A stretch of 64,000 bases of DNA from CAWKPF01 sp963851415 (GTDB lineage: Bacteria; Acidobacteriota; Thermoanaerobaculia; Multivoradales; Multivoraceae): positions 1,550,001 to 1,614,000 of the forward strand of contig CAWKPF010000002.1 in NCBI GenBank assembly GCA_963851415.1, read 5' to 3'. The number at the start of each line of letters is the position of its first letter. Positions within the stretch are counted from its first letter, which is position 1. Of the stretch, positions 17,798-25,989 are shown one piece after another. Under the pieces are notes generated by a model. The model ran no database searches. It was not told the DNA's origin and saw only the letters and a program-made list of their open reading frames with translations. The position numbers and the translations under genes were made by a program.

Positions 17798-18348
17798 CGA
17801 TGACTCCCACGGGCTCTGCCGCCGAAACTGCCCAGTGACCGGTCACTTGGATCGATCGGTCGGACCCTCTCGAGATGGTAGCGATCCATCGCCCGGTCCC
17901 AGTCGGCGACCACCGGCTCGGTCGGTGGCCCGTCGAAGTCTTCGATCACGCCGAGCTTCAGTGTCTCGCCCTCGAGCTCGAAGATCGCGACGACCACCCT
18001 GCCGACCGTCTCCCCGTCTGACGAGTAGTCTTCGTGGATGGTTGCATGGAGCTGCCTCGGGTCGGGTCCGACCGGGAGGGTGAACGTCGTCTCGAACCAG
18101 AAGTCGTCTCTCGCTCGGAAGTGGAGTGAGTTGCCAGATATGGTGACCGAGCAATCCCCGCCCGGCCCCTGGCCTTCCCAATGGCCTTGCAGTCCACCCA
18201 GCTCCCCCGCCGTTGGCGGGCCCAGGCTCTGGCTCGAGGCCAGCGAGGCCAGCGAGGCCAGCGAGGCCAGGAACAGAACAGTGGACCCAGCCACCACGAT
18301 CCAAGCGGGGCCCCGCCCGATCTCGCTGAGTCTCGACCCGCTCGTCAT
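17794..18348 (-). CDS. Secreted lipocalin-like protein of unknown function
   Basis: A 184-residue protein with a signal segment (IVVAGSTVLFLASLAS) and then a beta-rich domain starting LGGLQGHWEGQGPGGDCSVT and running through LHFRARDDFWFETTFTLP and RVVVAIFELEGETLKLGVIE. This order resembles the TIGR03067-type lipocalin-like families but the match is loose. The signal region contains LASLASLASLAS, encoded by a 9-base tandem repeat. AGAGGA precedes the ATG. It is the first gene of a two-gene operon with the alkaline phosphatase. Confidence 0.6.
   Translation of the reverse strand: MTSGSRLSEIGRGPAWIVVAGSTVLFLASLASLASLASSQSLGPPTAGELGGLQGHWEGQGPGGDCSVTISGNSLHFRARDDFWFETTFTLPVGPDPRQLHATIHEDYSSDGETVGRVVVAIFELEGETLKLGVIEDFDGPPTEPVVADWDRAMDRYHLERVRPIDPSDRSLGSFGGRARGSHR
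17834..17847. promoter_or_regulatory. Perfect palindrome AGTGACCGGTCACT
   Basis: A perfect 14-base palindrome with the same GACCGGTC centre as the operator-like site at 15040. It lies inside the last codons of the lipocalin-like gene and 37 bases before the alkaline phosphatase start. It could be an operator for an internal promoter, or a chance product of codon choice. Confidence 0.35.
18236..18270. repeat. 9-bp tandem repeat (GAGGCCAGC, 3.9 copies)
   Basis: Four nearly complete copies of a 9-base unit lie in phase with the signal-peptide codons of the 17794-18348 gene, giving repeated Leu-Ala-Ser. Because the unit is a multiple of three, copy changes would lengthen or shorten the signal peptide without breaking the frame. 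Confidence 0.7.
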
Positions 18349-18474
18349 CTCGCATCCTCTCGAATAGACCGCCGAGCGGACTCTAGCTCAGAGGGTACCG
18401 GCCAGCAGCCCCCACGAGGCGACGGCGACTTGCGCTGCCGAGCATTCAGCGAGACACTCGGGGCCGGACGAGCG

Positions 18475-18640
18475 ATGACCAGGAAGAACCCCGACGTGAC
18501 TGCCGTCGTGCGCCGCGCAGAGCGTTGGCGCGACGAAACGGATGCGCTCCGTACGATCCTGCTCGCCTGCGGGCTGACCGAAGAGCTGAAGTGGGGCAAG
18601 CCCTGCTACACGTACAACGGGGCAAACGTGGCGATCATCC
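18475..18640 (+). pseudogene. YdeI/DUF1801-like protein, N-terminal remnant
   Basis: The first 55 codons (MTRKNPDVTAVVRRAERW, then CGLTEELKWGKPCYTYNGAN and VAII) match the start of the YdeI/DUF1801 family closely. In intact members this is followed by a phenylalanine/lysine-rich stretch that is missing; the frame instead runs on without similarity into the dipeptidase gene. The 3' half has been lost, and no alternative frame restores it. Confidence 0.65.
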
Positions 18641-18757
18641 CAGCCCTGGCCAAAGGCTCCGGCATCGTCACAGCCCGGTCTCGCGAACATCCTGGATCCG
18701 TCTCGACCTCGACCGTCGCGATGCCGCCCGGAGTCAACGAGCTACAATCTAGGATCC

Positions 18758-20065
18758 ATGAACAGACTCTTCGTCGTCATTGCTGCCGTGATGGTGACTC
18801 TCGGGCTGGCAGTCTCGCTCACAGCCTGCTCCGAGAAGCCCCGGGAAGCGACGTCCATGCCGCCCGCAGACGATCAGACGACGCTTCTGGACCGTGCCCG
18901 GGCGATTCACGAAGCCGCCCTCGTTCTCGACGCCCATGCCGACATCGAGATTCCGGGGAGCCCGTCCCGCTACGCCGGGCCCGACGGCAAGTCGAGAGTC
19001 GCTCCCGAGAAGATGCAGGCCGGCGGTGTCGACGCCGTGGTGTTGGCCGCTGCCGTGGGTCCGGGTCCGAGGACACCTGAGGGTCATGCTGCAGCACGAA
19101 GAACCGCCGACACGGAGATCGCCGCGGTGGTCGCTCTGGCCGAGGACCCCGCGAACGAGGCAGTGATTCCCCTGAACGCCGACGAGCTGGTCACCGCTCA
19201 CCAGAACGGCCAGTTGGCGTTGATCCTCGGCTTTCAGAATGCGCTGATCCTCGGCACCGAGGTGGCCGCGCTCGACGAGCTCTACGCAGCCGGAGTTCGA
19301 GTCTTCGCCCTGACCCACATGGGCCACAACGACTTCGCCGATTCGTCACGCCCCCTCTACCTCGGTGATCTCGGTCAACACGAGCCCGAAGCCGAGCACG
19401 GCGGCCTCTCGGATCTGGGAGTCGCCGCGATCGAGCGCATCAACGGACTGGGCGGCATCGTCGACATCTCACAGCTGTCGCAGCAGGCGGCACTCCAGGT
19501 CATGGAGATCTCGAGGGCGCCGGTGATCGCCAGCCATTCGAACGTGCGGACTCTCTGCGACGTCAGTCGGAATCTCTCGGACGAAGAGATCGATCGGATC
19601 GGCGAAGTGGGAGGGGTCATCCACGTCGCGCCGTTCCGAGGTTACCTGTTCGACTCTTCCGACACGGAGCTGGACGCGAACATCCGTGCCGCTCGCCGGG
19701 AGGCGGGGGTCGAAGAAGACTACCTCTATCCCTTCGAGCTCTACTGGGAGATCGAAGAGCCGGAAGCCCAGGCCGCGTTCCTCGCTGCGGTCAGCGATCT
19801 CCTCGGCCCCGGCCGACTCGACGACCTCCTCGATCACATCGACTACATCGTCGAGCGCATCGGTGTGGACCACGTCGGGATCGGCACCGACTTCAACCAC
19901 GGCAGTGCGATCGAGGGCTTCAGCGATGCCAGCGAAGCGTTGAACGTCACCGTCGGACTCTTGAAGCGCGGCTACGGACGAGAAGAGATCGAGAAGATCT
20001 GGGGCGGCAACTTCCTCAGGGTCTGGCGGGAAGCGGAACGCCTCGCGGACGATTCGGGCTCGTGA
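18758..20065 (+). CDS. Membrane dipeptidase (peptidase M19), lipoprotein
   Basis: A 435-residue protein with a lipoprotein signal (VTLGLAVSLTAC). Metal and substrate residues of renal-dipeptidase-like enzymes are visible: DAHAD (about residue 58), LTHMGHNDFADS, the conserved His in VIASHSNVR, VGIGTDFNHG with its Asp, and KIWGGNFLRV at the end. All are in the expected order, so the enzyme should be active, cleaving dipeptides on the outer face of a membrane. A TACAAT box at 18743-18748 lies only nine bases before the ATG, which suggests a very short or leaderless mRNA, although AGGA also lies in the gap. Confidence 0.9.
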   Translation: MNRLFVVIAAVMVTLGLAVSLTACSEKPREATSMPPADDQTTLLDRARAIHEAALVLDAHADIEIPGSPSRYAGPDGKSRVAPEKMQAGGVDAVVLAAAVGPGPRTPEGHAAARRTADTEIAAVVALAEDPANEAVIPLNADELVTAHQNGQLALILGFQNALILGTEVAALDELYAAGVRVFALTHMGHNDFADSSRPLYLGDLGQHEPEAEHGGLSDLGVAAIERINGLGGIVDISQLSQQAALQVMEISRAPVIASHSNVRTLCDVSRNLSDEEIDRIGEVGGVIHVAPFRGYLFDSSDTELDANIRAARREAGVEEDYLYPFELYWEIEEPEAQAAFLAAVSDLLGPGRLDDLLDHIDYIVERIGVDHVGIGTDFNHGSAIEGFSDASEALNVTVGLLKRGYGREEIEKIWGGNFLRVWREAERLADDSGS

Positions 20066-20117
20066 GCCTGTCCTCGTGAGCGCGTCGAGGATCGGCTCGA
20101 CCCACCTCTCGAGTCGA

Positions 20118-20223
20118 CCTCGGATCGTAGGATGTGGCCCCACGACCACTGGAGGTCGATGTGCTCCACCTGGGTAGTGGCAGGAAAGACGAAGTCGACG
20201 TGCCGCGCGGTGTCGGTCAGGAG
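20118..20223 (-). pseudogene. Molybdopterin oxidoreductase fragment (about 35 codons)
   Basis: Reading the minus strand gives LLTDTARHVDFVFPATTQVE followed by HIDLQWSWGH. This is the strongly conserved 'TDTA--AD-VLPATT--EH-DL-WSWGH' block of molybdopterin-dependent oxidoreductases of the formate-dehydrogenase/DMSO-reductase superfamily. Neither side carries the rest of the protein (normally about 700 residues). The fragment directly abuts the end of the TonB-dependent receptor gene, so it probably marks an old deletion junction. Confidence 0.75.
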
Positions 20224-20224
20224 C

Positions 20225-22303
20225 TCAGAAATCGAAGATCAGCTGCGCGGTGACCTTGCGGCTGATGATGTCTCCGAAGACGTGCTGCTGGACCTCCTCG
20301 TCGAGCAGATTCTGCCCGATCAACGAGAGCGAGAGCCAGTCGGTGGCGTTCCATCCGAGCGTCAGGTTGGTCATGGTGTAGGCCTCGGTCGGGCCCCAGT
20401 AACGCGCATCCAGAACGTCGGTCCAGAAGGCCCCGTCCGAGTAGTTGAGGTTGCCGTTGGCGAACCACCGCTCCCCGGTCCACGAGGCACCCACGTTGAT
20501 CCGGTTCTCTGGCGGCAGGTTGGTCTCGTCGGGGGAGATTCCCTTCACGTCGGGCTCGTCCTGCCAGGAGTAGTTGACGAACCACGACCACTGCGGCGAG
20601 GGCCGCATGTCGAGCGACACCTCGACGCCCCGGTTGGTGATCTCGGCGACGTTGCGATAGGAGAACTCCGACGGAAACGCGCCGGCGGCCGGTGGAAAGT
20701 CGAGAACGAAGGCAGGGAGCGGCCAGTCCGGCGGCGGGTTCGTGCTGTCGTAGAACTTCGAGGGATAGAAGTCGCTACCCTGTTCCAGGTCGTTGCGATA
20801 GAGCGACAGAGTGACCGTGGTGCGGCGCCCGAAGGTGCCGACCCAGCCGATCTCGTAGGCGGTCAGCTCCTCCTGGAGCTGGTACAGGTTGCCGATCGCG
20901 TGGGAGGGGAAGGCGTAGTCGACCGGCTCGGGGAGGCCGAGGGCCGGGACCGCCGGAATCGTGATCTGGTTGAGAATCGTGATGTCGATGAACTGCTCGG
21001 TGACCGAAGGTGCACGGAAGGCCTCGTTGTACGAGGCCCGCAGCGTGTGCCGGGGCGTCGGTGAGAAGAGGAAGCTGGTGCGCGGCGAGACGATGGGGTC
21101 AATCGGATCGACCTCGTCGTAGCGCGCGCCGATCAGCCACCGGAACCTGGGACTCAGGAAGATCTCGTCCTGGAGGTACACCCCCCACTGGTCTCGAGTG
21201 TCGGCGAGCGGCGCGATCGACAGGTCGAACTCGTTGTGCCGCGCGTTGGCGCCGTAGCTGAGGAGGTGTTTGTCGCCGAGCAGGTTGCTGTTGCCGACGT
21301 CTAGATTGTAGGTGTCGGTGGCGAAGAGCATCTGAAGCGGCAGGCCGTCCGGACCGACCGTCAGCAGGTTCGCTGCCTCCCCGTCGAGCCGGTTGATGAA
21401 GCCGGTCACCTGGAGAGCGCGCCAGCTGTAGGAGACCTGGCCGTAGCCGAGGCCGGCACCCCTCTGGATGTCGAAGGGCCCGGTGCCGGTCTGGGCGATG
21501 CCGTCGGTCCCGCCGTAGCCGAGGGAAAAAGACAGGTAGGACTCGTCGTTGACCTCGTAGTCCAGCCGGGCATCGGCACGCGGCTGGGCAGTGCCCTCGT
21601 TCTCGTAGTCGGGATAGGGGGTGTCGGTCCCGGGGATGTTTCCCGTCGGGCGCTGGTAGGGGTCCTGCTCGTAGTAGCCCCCCGAGATCTTGTAGCCGAG
21701 CTTGCCGCTGACGGCGGCGTGGCTGGCCGAAGCGTAGAGGGTGCTCAGCTCGCCGCCACCCAGCCGCACGCGGGTGCCCTGCATCGCCGAGGGTGGCTTG
21801 GTGATGACGTTGACCACGCCGGTCAGGGCATTGGCTCCCCACACCGCGCTGCCAGGCCCGCGCACCACTTCGATCTGCTCCACCTCGAAGAGATCCACGG
21901 GCAGGAGATCCCACATCACGAAGCCGAAGAAGTCGAGGTAGAGCGAACGACCGTCGACCAGGGCGAGCGTCGAGTTGGCGAGGCTGCTGGTCGCCTGCCG
22001 ACCCGAGAGTTGGACGTCGCGGGCGCTCATCTGCGAGACGTTGAGTCCGGGAACGTTGCGCAGCAGGTCGCCGTAGTCGTCGGCCGGCGCGGTCATCAAC
22101 TCCTCGTTGGAGATCACGGTCATCGCTGCCGGAGCCTCGGTCAGCTTCTGTTCGATCCGGGAGGCGGTGACCACGATGGTGTCCTCGACGGCGGCCTCCT
22201 CCTGCGGGGGCTCCGTCCCCTCTTCCTGGGCGAAGAGGCCGGGCGAGATCGACAGGGCAGAAGCCATCAGGAGGTGCGGTAGGGATCTGCGGAGTCTCTT
22301 CAA
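20225..22303 (-). CDS. TonB-dependent outer-membrane receptor
   Basis: About 692 residues. After a signal peptide (LLMASALSISPGLFA) comes a TonB-box-like DTIVVTASRIEQ, then the plug domain: LLRNVPGLNVSQMSARDVQL, LVDGRSLYLDFFG, VEQIEVVRGPGSAVWGANAL and GVVNVITKPPS. The remainder is a 22-strand type barrel ending in VTAQLIFDF with the terminal aromatic residue. I chose the TTG at 22303 because GGGAGAG precedes it and it starts the signal peptide. It imports an unknown ligand; no siderophore or vitamin genes are nearby. Plug motifs resemble vitamin B12/siderophore receptors, but the class cannot be fixed from sequence alone. Confidence 0.88.
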   Translation of the reverse strand: MKRLRRSLPHLLMASALSISPGLFAQEEGTEPPQEEAAVEDTIVVTASRIEQKLTEAPAAMTVISNEELMTAPADDYGDLLRNVPGLNVSQMSARDVQLSGRQATSSLANSTLALVDGRSLYLDFFGFVMWDLLPVDLFEVEQIEVVRGPGSAVWGANALTGVVNVITKPPSAMQGTRVRLGGGELSTLYASASHAAVSGKLGYKISGGYYEQDPYQRPTGNIPGTDTPYPDYENEGTAQPRADARLDYEVNDESYLSFSLGYGGTDGIAQTGTGPFDIQRGAGLGYGQVSYSWRALQVTGFINRLDGEAANLLTVGPDGLPLQMLFATDTYNLDVGNSNLLGDKHLLSYGANARHNEFDLSIAPLADTRDQWGVYLQDEIFLSPRFRWLIGARYDEVDPIDPIVSPRTSFLFSPTPRHTLRASYNEAFRAPSVTEQFIDITILNQITIPAVPALGLPEPVDYAFPSHAIGNLYQLQEELTAYEIGWVGTFGRRTTVTLSLYRNDLEQGSDFYPSKFYDSTNPPPDWPLPAFVLDFPPAAGAFPSEFSYRNVAEITNRGVEVSLDMRPSPQWSWFVNYSWQDEPDVKGISPDETNLPPENRINVGASWTGERWFANGNLNYSDGAFWTDVLDARYWGPTEAYTMTNLTLGWNATDWLSLSLIGQNLLDEEVQQHVFGDIISRKVTAQLIFDF

Positions 22304-22611
22304 GGTCTCTCCCTCGCTGTCGGTGAAGGTCCATGCCGGACTTATCACCAAGCGGCCGATCGGTACCCTGGGGAAGACCGAGCCCTCCCTCTCGAAAAGC
22401 GCACCCTCGAGTGGAACCGTGATCGACTCACCTCACGAGACGAAGCCCCACGATTCACCACAGCAGGATCGTAGCGAGCGGCGGCCGGGCGCGGCTCTGT
22501 CACTCGAACTCTCGGAACCGGTAACCCTGAGGCGACCAGGAAAGGTTGCGCTAGGCTACGGTGCCAGAGCCGACAATCCAGATTCCCTCACGAAGGACAG
22601 GAGAAGCCCCG
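22304..22611. other. Divergent intergenic region without a recognisable gene
   Basis: This 308-base stretch separates the TonB-dependent receptor from the lipoprotein gene. I see no RNA gene, riboswitch-like fold or strong palindrome in it. It must hold the promoters of both genes; ribosome sites are visible at each end (GGGAGAG for the receptor, AGGAG for the lipoprotein). Confidence 0.5.
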
Positions 22612-23559
22612 ATGAACCGACCGTGGCTAGCCGTGCTGCTCTTGCCGCTGCTTGCCGGATGCCCGGATCCCGGGCCCGACCTGCCCTCGCTCGAGCCCTC
22701 GTTGAAGAGCTTCGATGTCGGGCCCGCCTTCCAGGGTCAACCGGTGCCGATCCAGGTCGGCGTGACGATTCCCGGCGCTTCCGACCTTCGAGTGCGGAGC
22801 GTCAACGCGGAATACCGGTCCACGAGCGAACCCGACCTGCCTTGGATCCCGGCAGAGGCGGAACTGGACGGTAGTGCGTCTGGCGGCTTTGCCGGTTTCC
22901 TACCGCCCCTCAACTACGGTCCGTACGAAGCCAAGGTCCGCGTTCAAATGAGACCTTTCACCACGGAGGCCGCGCCGCCGGAGGCCCCCGACACGTTTCT
23001 CGAGGACAGCAAGAGCTTCTTCGTGAACGCCGACGACGCCGCCGGGTCGCCGGCCGAGGCCCCGGAGTGTTTCGGGTTCTCTTCCGAGGCGCAAGGCGTT
23101 CAGGGCTGGACTCACTCGGGAATGTCCGTCAACGGGAGCCCAACGAACGGTTGCGAGGCCCTGGCGTGGCTGCCCCAGGGTGACGGCGTTCTGGCGGTGC
23201 CGATGTCGTTCTCGTGCCTACCCGCAGAAGCCTGGCAGTTCGACCTGATCTCCCCGGATCTGAGCTCCAGACCGGGCTGGATGAACACGACTGGCGTGAT
23301 GATCCGACTGGACTCGAACTTCCCGCTGACGGCCGGCGTCGTGCTCGTGACGGGCGACGGCGAGGAGCACCCGGGACCAACCGTCGACATCGGCGAGCCC
23401 CAGATCGAGTTCCGCACGTCAATCGCGCAGATCGACACGGATGGCGCTGCACCAACAGAGGTGAGGGTGCGCGTGACGACTCCAGATCCTCAGGCCGGCG
23501 CCGCCGTCGCCGAGGGCCTCCTGATGGTCAGCGCGGTCTGTCCGATTCCCGAGCGGTGA
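22612..23559 (+). CDS. Lipoprotein of unknown function
   Basis: A 315-residue protein beginning MNRPWLAVLLLPLLAGCPDPGPD, a textbook lipobox (LLAGC) followed by a Pro/Asp-rich linker. The rest is predicted beta-rich: residues about 35-125 look like an immunoglobulin-like domain (VGVTIPGASDLRVRSVNAEY), and residues about 145-300 start CFGFSSEAQGVQGWTHSGM, similar to carbohydrate-binding-like jelly-roll modules that begin with a 'F-fe-dtqGW' phrase. I do not recognise a specific family. AGGAG precedes the ATG. The gene is flanked by the TonB-dependent receptor and a sulfatase-like gene, which may point to polymer uptake, but this is only inference. Confidence 0.7.
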   Translation: MNRPWLAVLLLPLLAGCPDPGPDLPSLEPSLKSFDVGPAFQGQPVPIQVGVTIPGASDLRVRSVNAEYRSTSEPDLPWIPAEAELDGSASGGFAGFLPPLNYGPYEAKVRVQMRPFTTEAAPPEAPDTFLEDSKSFFVNADDAAGSPAEAPECFGFSSEAQGVQGWTHSGMSVNGSPTNGCEALAWLPQGDGVLAVPMSFSCLPAEAWQFDLISPDLSSRPGWMNTTGVMIRLDSNFPLTAGVVLVTGDGEEHPGPTVDIGEPQIEFRTSIAQIDTDGAAPTEVRVRVTTPDPQAGAAVAEGLLMVSAVCPIPER

Positions 23560-23720
23560 CCCGAGCTGTGTGGAGTCCGATCGGCCGTCGCGACGCTTGA
23601 CATGAAGGCGCAAAGGCAGACGCAGGGAGTGGCCGGGCCATCAACTCAGCGGGGAGTCATTCGATACTGAGACGCAAAGCCGACCTCGCCTCCACACTGC
23701 TGACCTCCCTCACGTTCGGC

Positions 23721-25790
23721 ATGGCTGCATCGGTCACGTTGATGGCCGGCCTGATCGTGTCTCCCTATTGGGTGTGGCTCTATCACACCACCGTCCAGCG
23801 CATTGCCGTCTGTGTCATGTTGGTCGCTTCGTGCCTACTCCTCTCCCAGGTGATTGGTCTGGCCGGTTGGGCCGGCTTACGGGCCGCCGATGCCGCTCTT
23901 CGTCGCTTGCCGCGAATGGCACTGCAGCTGGTGGCGCTCGGACTGTGTGTGTTCTGGGTCCGAGGGTTGATCACCAACTCGCCGCCGGATCCTCTTCGCA
24001 GACCCGGCGTGGTGGTCGTCATGCTGATCGGCCTTCTGATCACCGCAGTGCTCGCTCGCGGCACGAGGCCTTGGCTCATCGCGGACCTTGGAGCGATCGG
24101 CCTGGTGATCTCGGGATTGATGGTCTTTGGCGGCAATGCCCTGATCGAGGGGGCGATCGGTCCACCCATTGGAAGACGCGTGTACGCCAGCTGGATCGCC
24201 GGCTATCTCTTCGTGGTCATTGCCAGCGGATGGGTGCGGCGGTGGCGCTACACCGGCGAGTCTTCCTCTGCTCGGGCCAGCGTGCCCTACGCTCGCCTGG
24301 CGACAATGCTGCTTGTCGCAGCCGCCTGCCTGTATCCGGCCTACAGGATGGCCCGCCACGGTCGGCTCCTGCCACCCGAGGCACCCCAGAACGCTGCGCT
24401 CGATCCTGCCGCGTTGTCGGTCTCCGCAGCCGCGCAGCCGCGGACCCCAGAGCCGATGAACGTCATCTTGATCTCCATCGACACTCTGCGTGCCGATCAT
24501 CTGGGGTCATACGGATACTCGAGGAACACGAGTCCGAACATCGACCGCTTCTTCTCCGACGGCGCGACCTTCACCAGGGCGTACGCCCAGTCTCCCTGGA
24601 CCCTACCGAGCCACATGTCCATGATCACCGGGCAGCACCCCTCGACACACGGCTCGCGCATTCATCCGAACGTGACTTCGGGCTACCACGTCGATGCCCT
24701 GCCGGATTCGGCCGTCACCCTCGCGGAGGCCTTCAGGGCGCGGGGTTACCGCACCGCCGGCTTCACGGGTGGGGCCTATCTTCGACCGATCTTCGGGTTC
24801 GATCAGGGATTCGAGCTCTTCGTGGTGAGTGAATCCCGGCGAATGAGAGAGGCGCTGGACGTGGGCTTGCCCTGGATCGAGGCTGCCCACGAAGACCCGT
24901 TCTTCGTCATGCTCCACAGCTTCGACGTGCACAGCTACCAGCCCCCACGGTCCTTTGTCGACATTGAGGCGCCGGACTACGAGGGGAGGCTGAAGGAGCG
25001 CCCCGACAGACTTGAAAGGATGGTCAATCGACACGCCCTCGGGAGATTGAGCGAGGAGGAGGTCGCGTATCTCGAGTACCTCTACGACACCGAGATCCGG
25101 GTCGTGGATGAACAGCTCCAGCGGCTGTTCTCGAAGCTCGAGGAGCTCGACCTGCTCGGTCGCACCGCGGTCATTTTGACCTCCGACCATGGCGAGGCGT
25201 TCGCAGAACACGGCAATGACACGGGGCATGCGGAGAGCCTGTGGGAGTCGGTCACGCGTGTGCCCTTGATGGTTCGAGCTCCTCGCTTGCGGTCGTCGGC
25301 ACGAGTCGATGCCGTGGCGCAGTTGGTCGACATAGCGCCGACAGCGCTCGATCTGATCGGTGCCGCTCCGTTGCCCTCGATGCAGGGCGTGTCGTTGCTT
25401 CCCTTCCTGGATGCCTCCTCGCCTTCCAGGCAGGTGATCCTGGAGGCCGATGCCCGCGATACCCAGGCGGCGATCGTCTTCGAGGGTTTCAAATACATCG
25501 ATTCGCGAGTCGTTTCTCAGGATCCTCTCGACCCGTCCTTCATCAGACTGATGGTCCGAGGCGCCGCTTTGCGGCGGATCCGGGGGTCGGCGCTGTACGA
25601 TTTGAGCCGAGACCCGGGCGAGCAGGAGAACCTCCTGCGGCGCTCCCCGGAGCGAGCCCGAGCCTACCGCGACCTGTTGTACTCGAACCTGCGGCGACTC
25701 CGCGGGCTGCAAGCGCAGGAGCGTCTCGAAGCCTCGTCCGTACCGCCAGACTTGATCGACCAGCTTCGAACGCTCGGCTATGTCGAGTAG
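23721..25790 (+). CDS. Membrane-bound sulfatase-like hydrolase (alkaline phosphatase superfamily)
   Basis: A 689-residue protein. Residues 1-215 hold about six membrane helices (for example LIADLGAIGLVISGLMVFGG). The sulfatase-fold domain starts at MNVILISIDTLRADHLGSYG (about residue 247), continues with AYAQSPWTLPSHMSMITGQH and DPFFVMLHSFDVHSYQPP, and has the metal motif LTSDHGEAFAEHG. The position of the formylglycine Cys/Ser is Thr (WTLPSH), and the usual Arg is His, so it is unlikely to be a true sulfatase; phosphodiesterase or phosphoethanolamine-transferase-like activity is possible. The frame stays open upstream of ATG 23721 (LRRKADLASTLLTSLTFG), so the true start could be earlier. The catalytic domain should face the periplasm. 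Confidence 0.8.
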   Translation: MAASVTLMAGLIVSPYWVWLYHTTVQRIAVCVMLVASCLLLSQVIGLAGWAGLRAADAALRRLPRMALQLVALGLCVFWVRGLITNSPPDPLRRPGVVVVMLIGLLITAVLARGTRPWLIADLGAIGLVISGLMVFGGNALIEGAIGPPIGRRVYASWIAGYLFVVIASGWVRRWRYTGESSSARASVPYARLATMLLVAAACLYPAYRMARHGRLLPPEAPQNAALDPAALSVSAAAQPRTPEPMNVILISIDTLRADHLGSYGYSRNTSPNIDRFFSDGATFTRAYAQSPWTLPSHMSMITGQHPSTHGSRIHPNVTSGYHVDALPDSAVTLAEAFRARGYRTAGFTGGAYLRPIFGFDQGFELFVVSESRRMREALDVGLPWIEAAHEDPFFVMLHSFDVHSYQPPRSFVDIEAPDYEGRLKERPDRLERMVNRHALGRLSEEEVAYLEYLYDTEIRVVDEQLQRLFSKLEELDLLGRTAVILTSDHGEAFAEHGNDTGHAESLWESVTRVPLMVRAPRLRSSARVDAVAQLVDIAPTALDLIGAAPLPSMQGVSLLPFLDASSPSRQVILEADARDTQAAIVFEGFKYIDSRVVSQDPLDPSFIRLMVRGAALRRIRGSALYDLSRDPGEQENLLRRSPERARAYRDLLYSNLRRLRGLQAQERLEASSVPPDLIDQLRTLGYVE

Positions 25791-25989
25791 TCCATCGCTG
25801 CCGTTCTCACTCTGACGGGCCTGATCGACCCGAACGAGGCCGACACCGACGTCGATCCCGACGACTCCGCACCGAAGGTCGACCTGAGCTTCCAGGCCGA
25901 TGTGGGCGAGCGCATCCGTCGCCGCTGTCCCGCGATCTCCTGGGCCAGCGCAGGGGTCGATGGCTCGTCCGGTTCGATAGCATGACTCC

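Noticed and set aside
25791..25989. An open plus-strand stretch reading AAVLTLTGLIDPNEADTDVD between the sulfatase-like and NPP genes
   Set aside because: Codon use is gene-like, but there is no start, and I see no similarity to a known protein.
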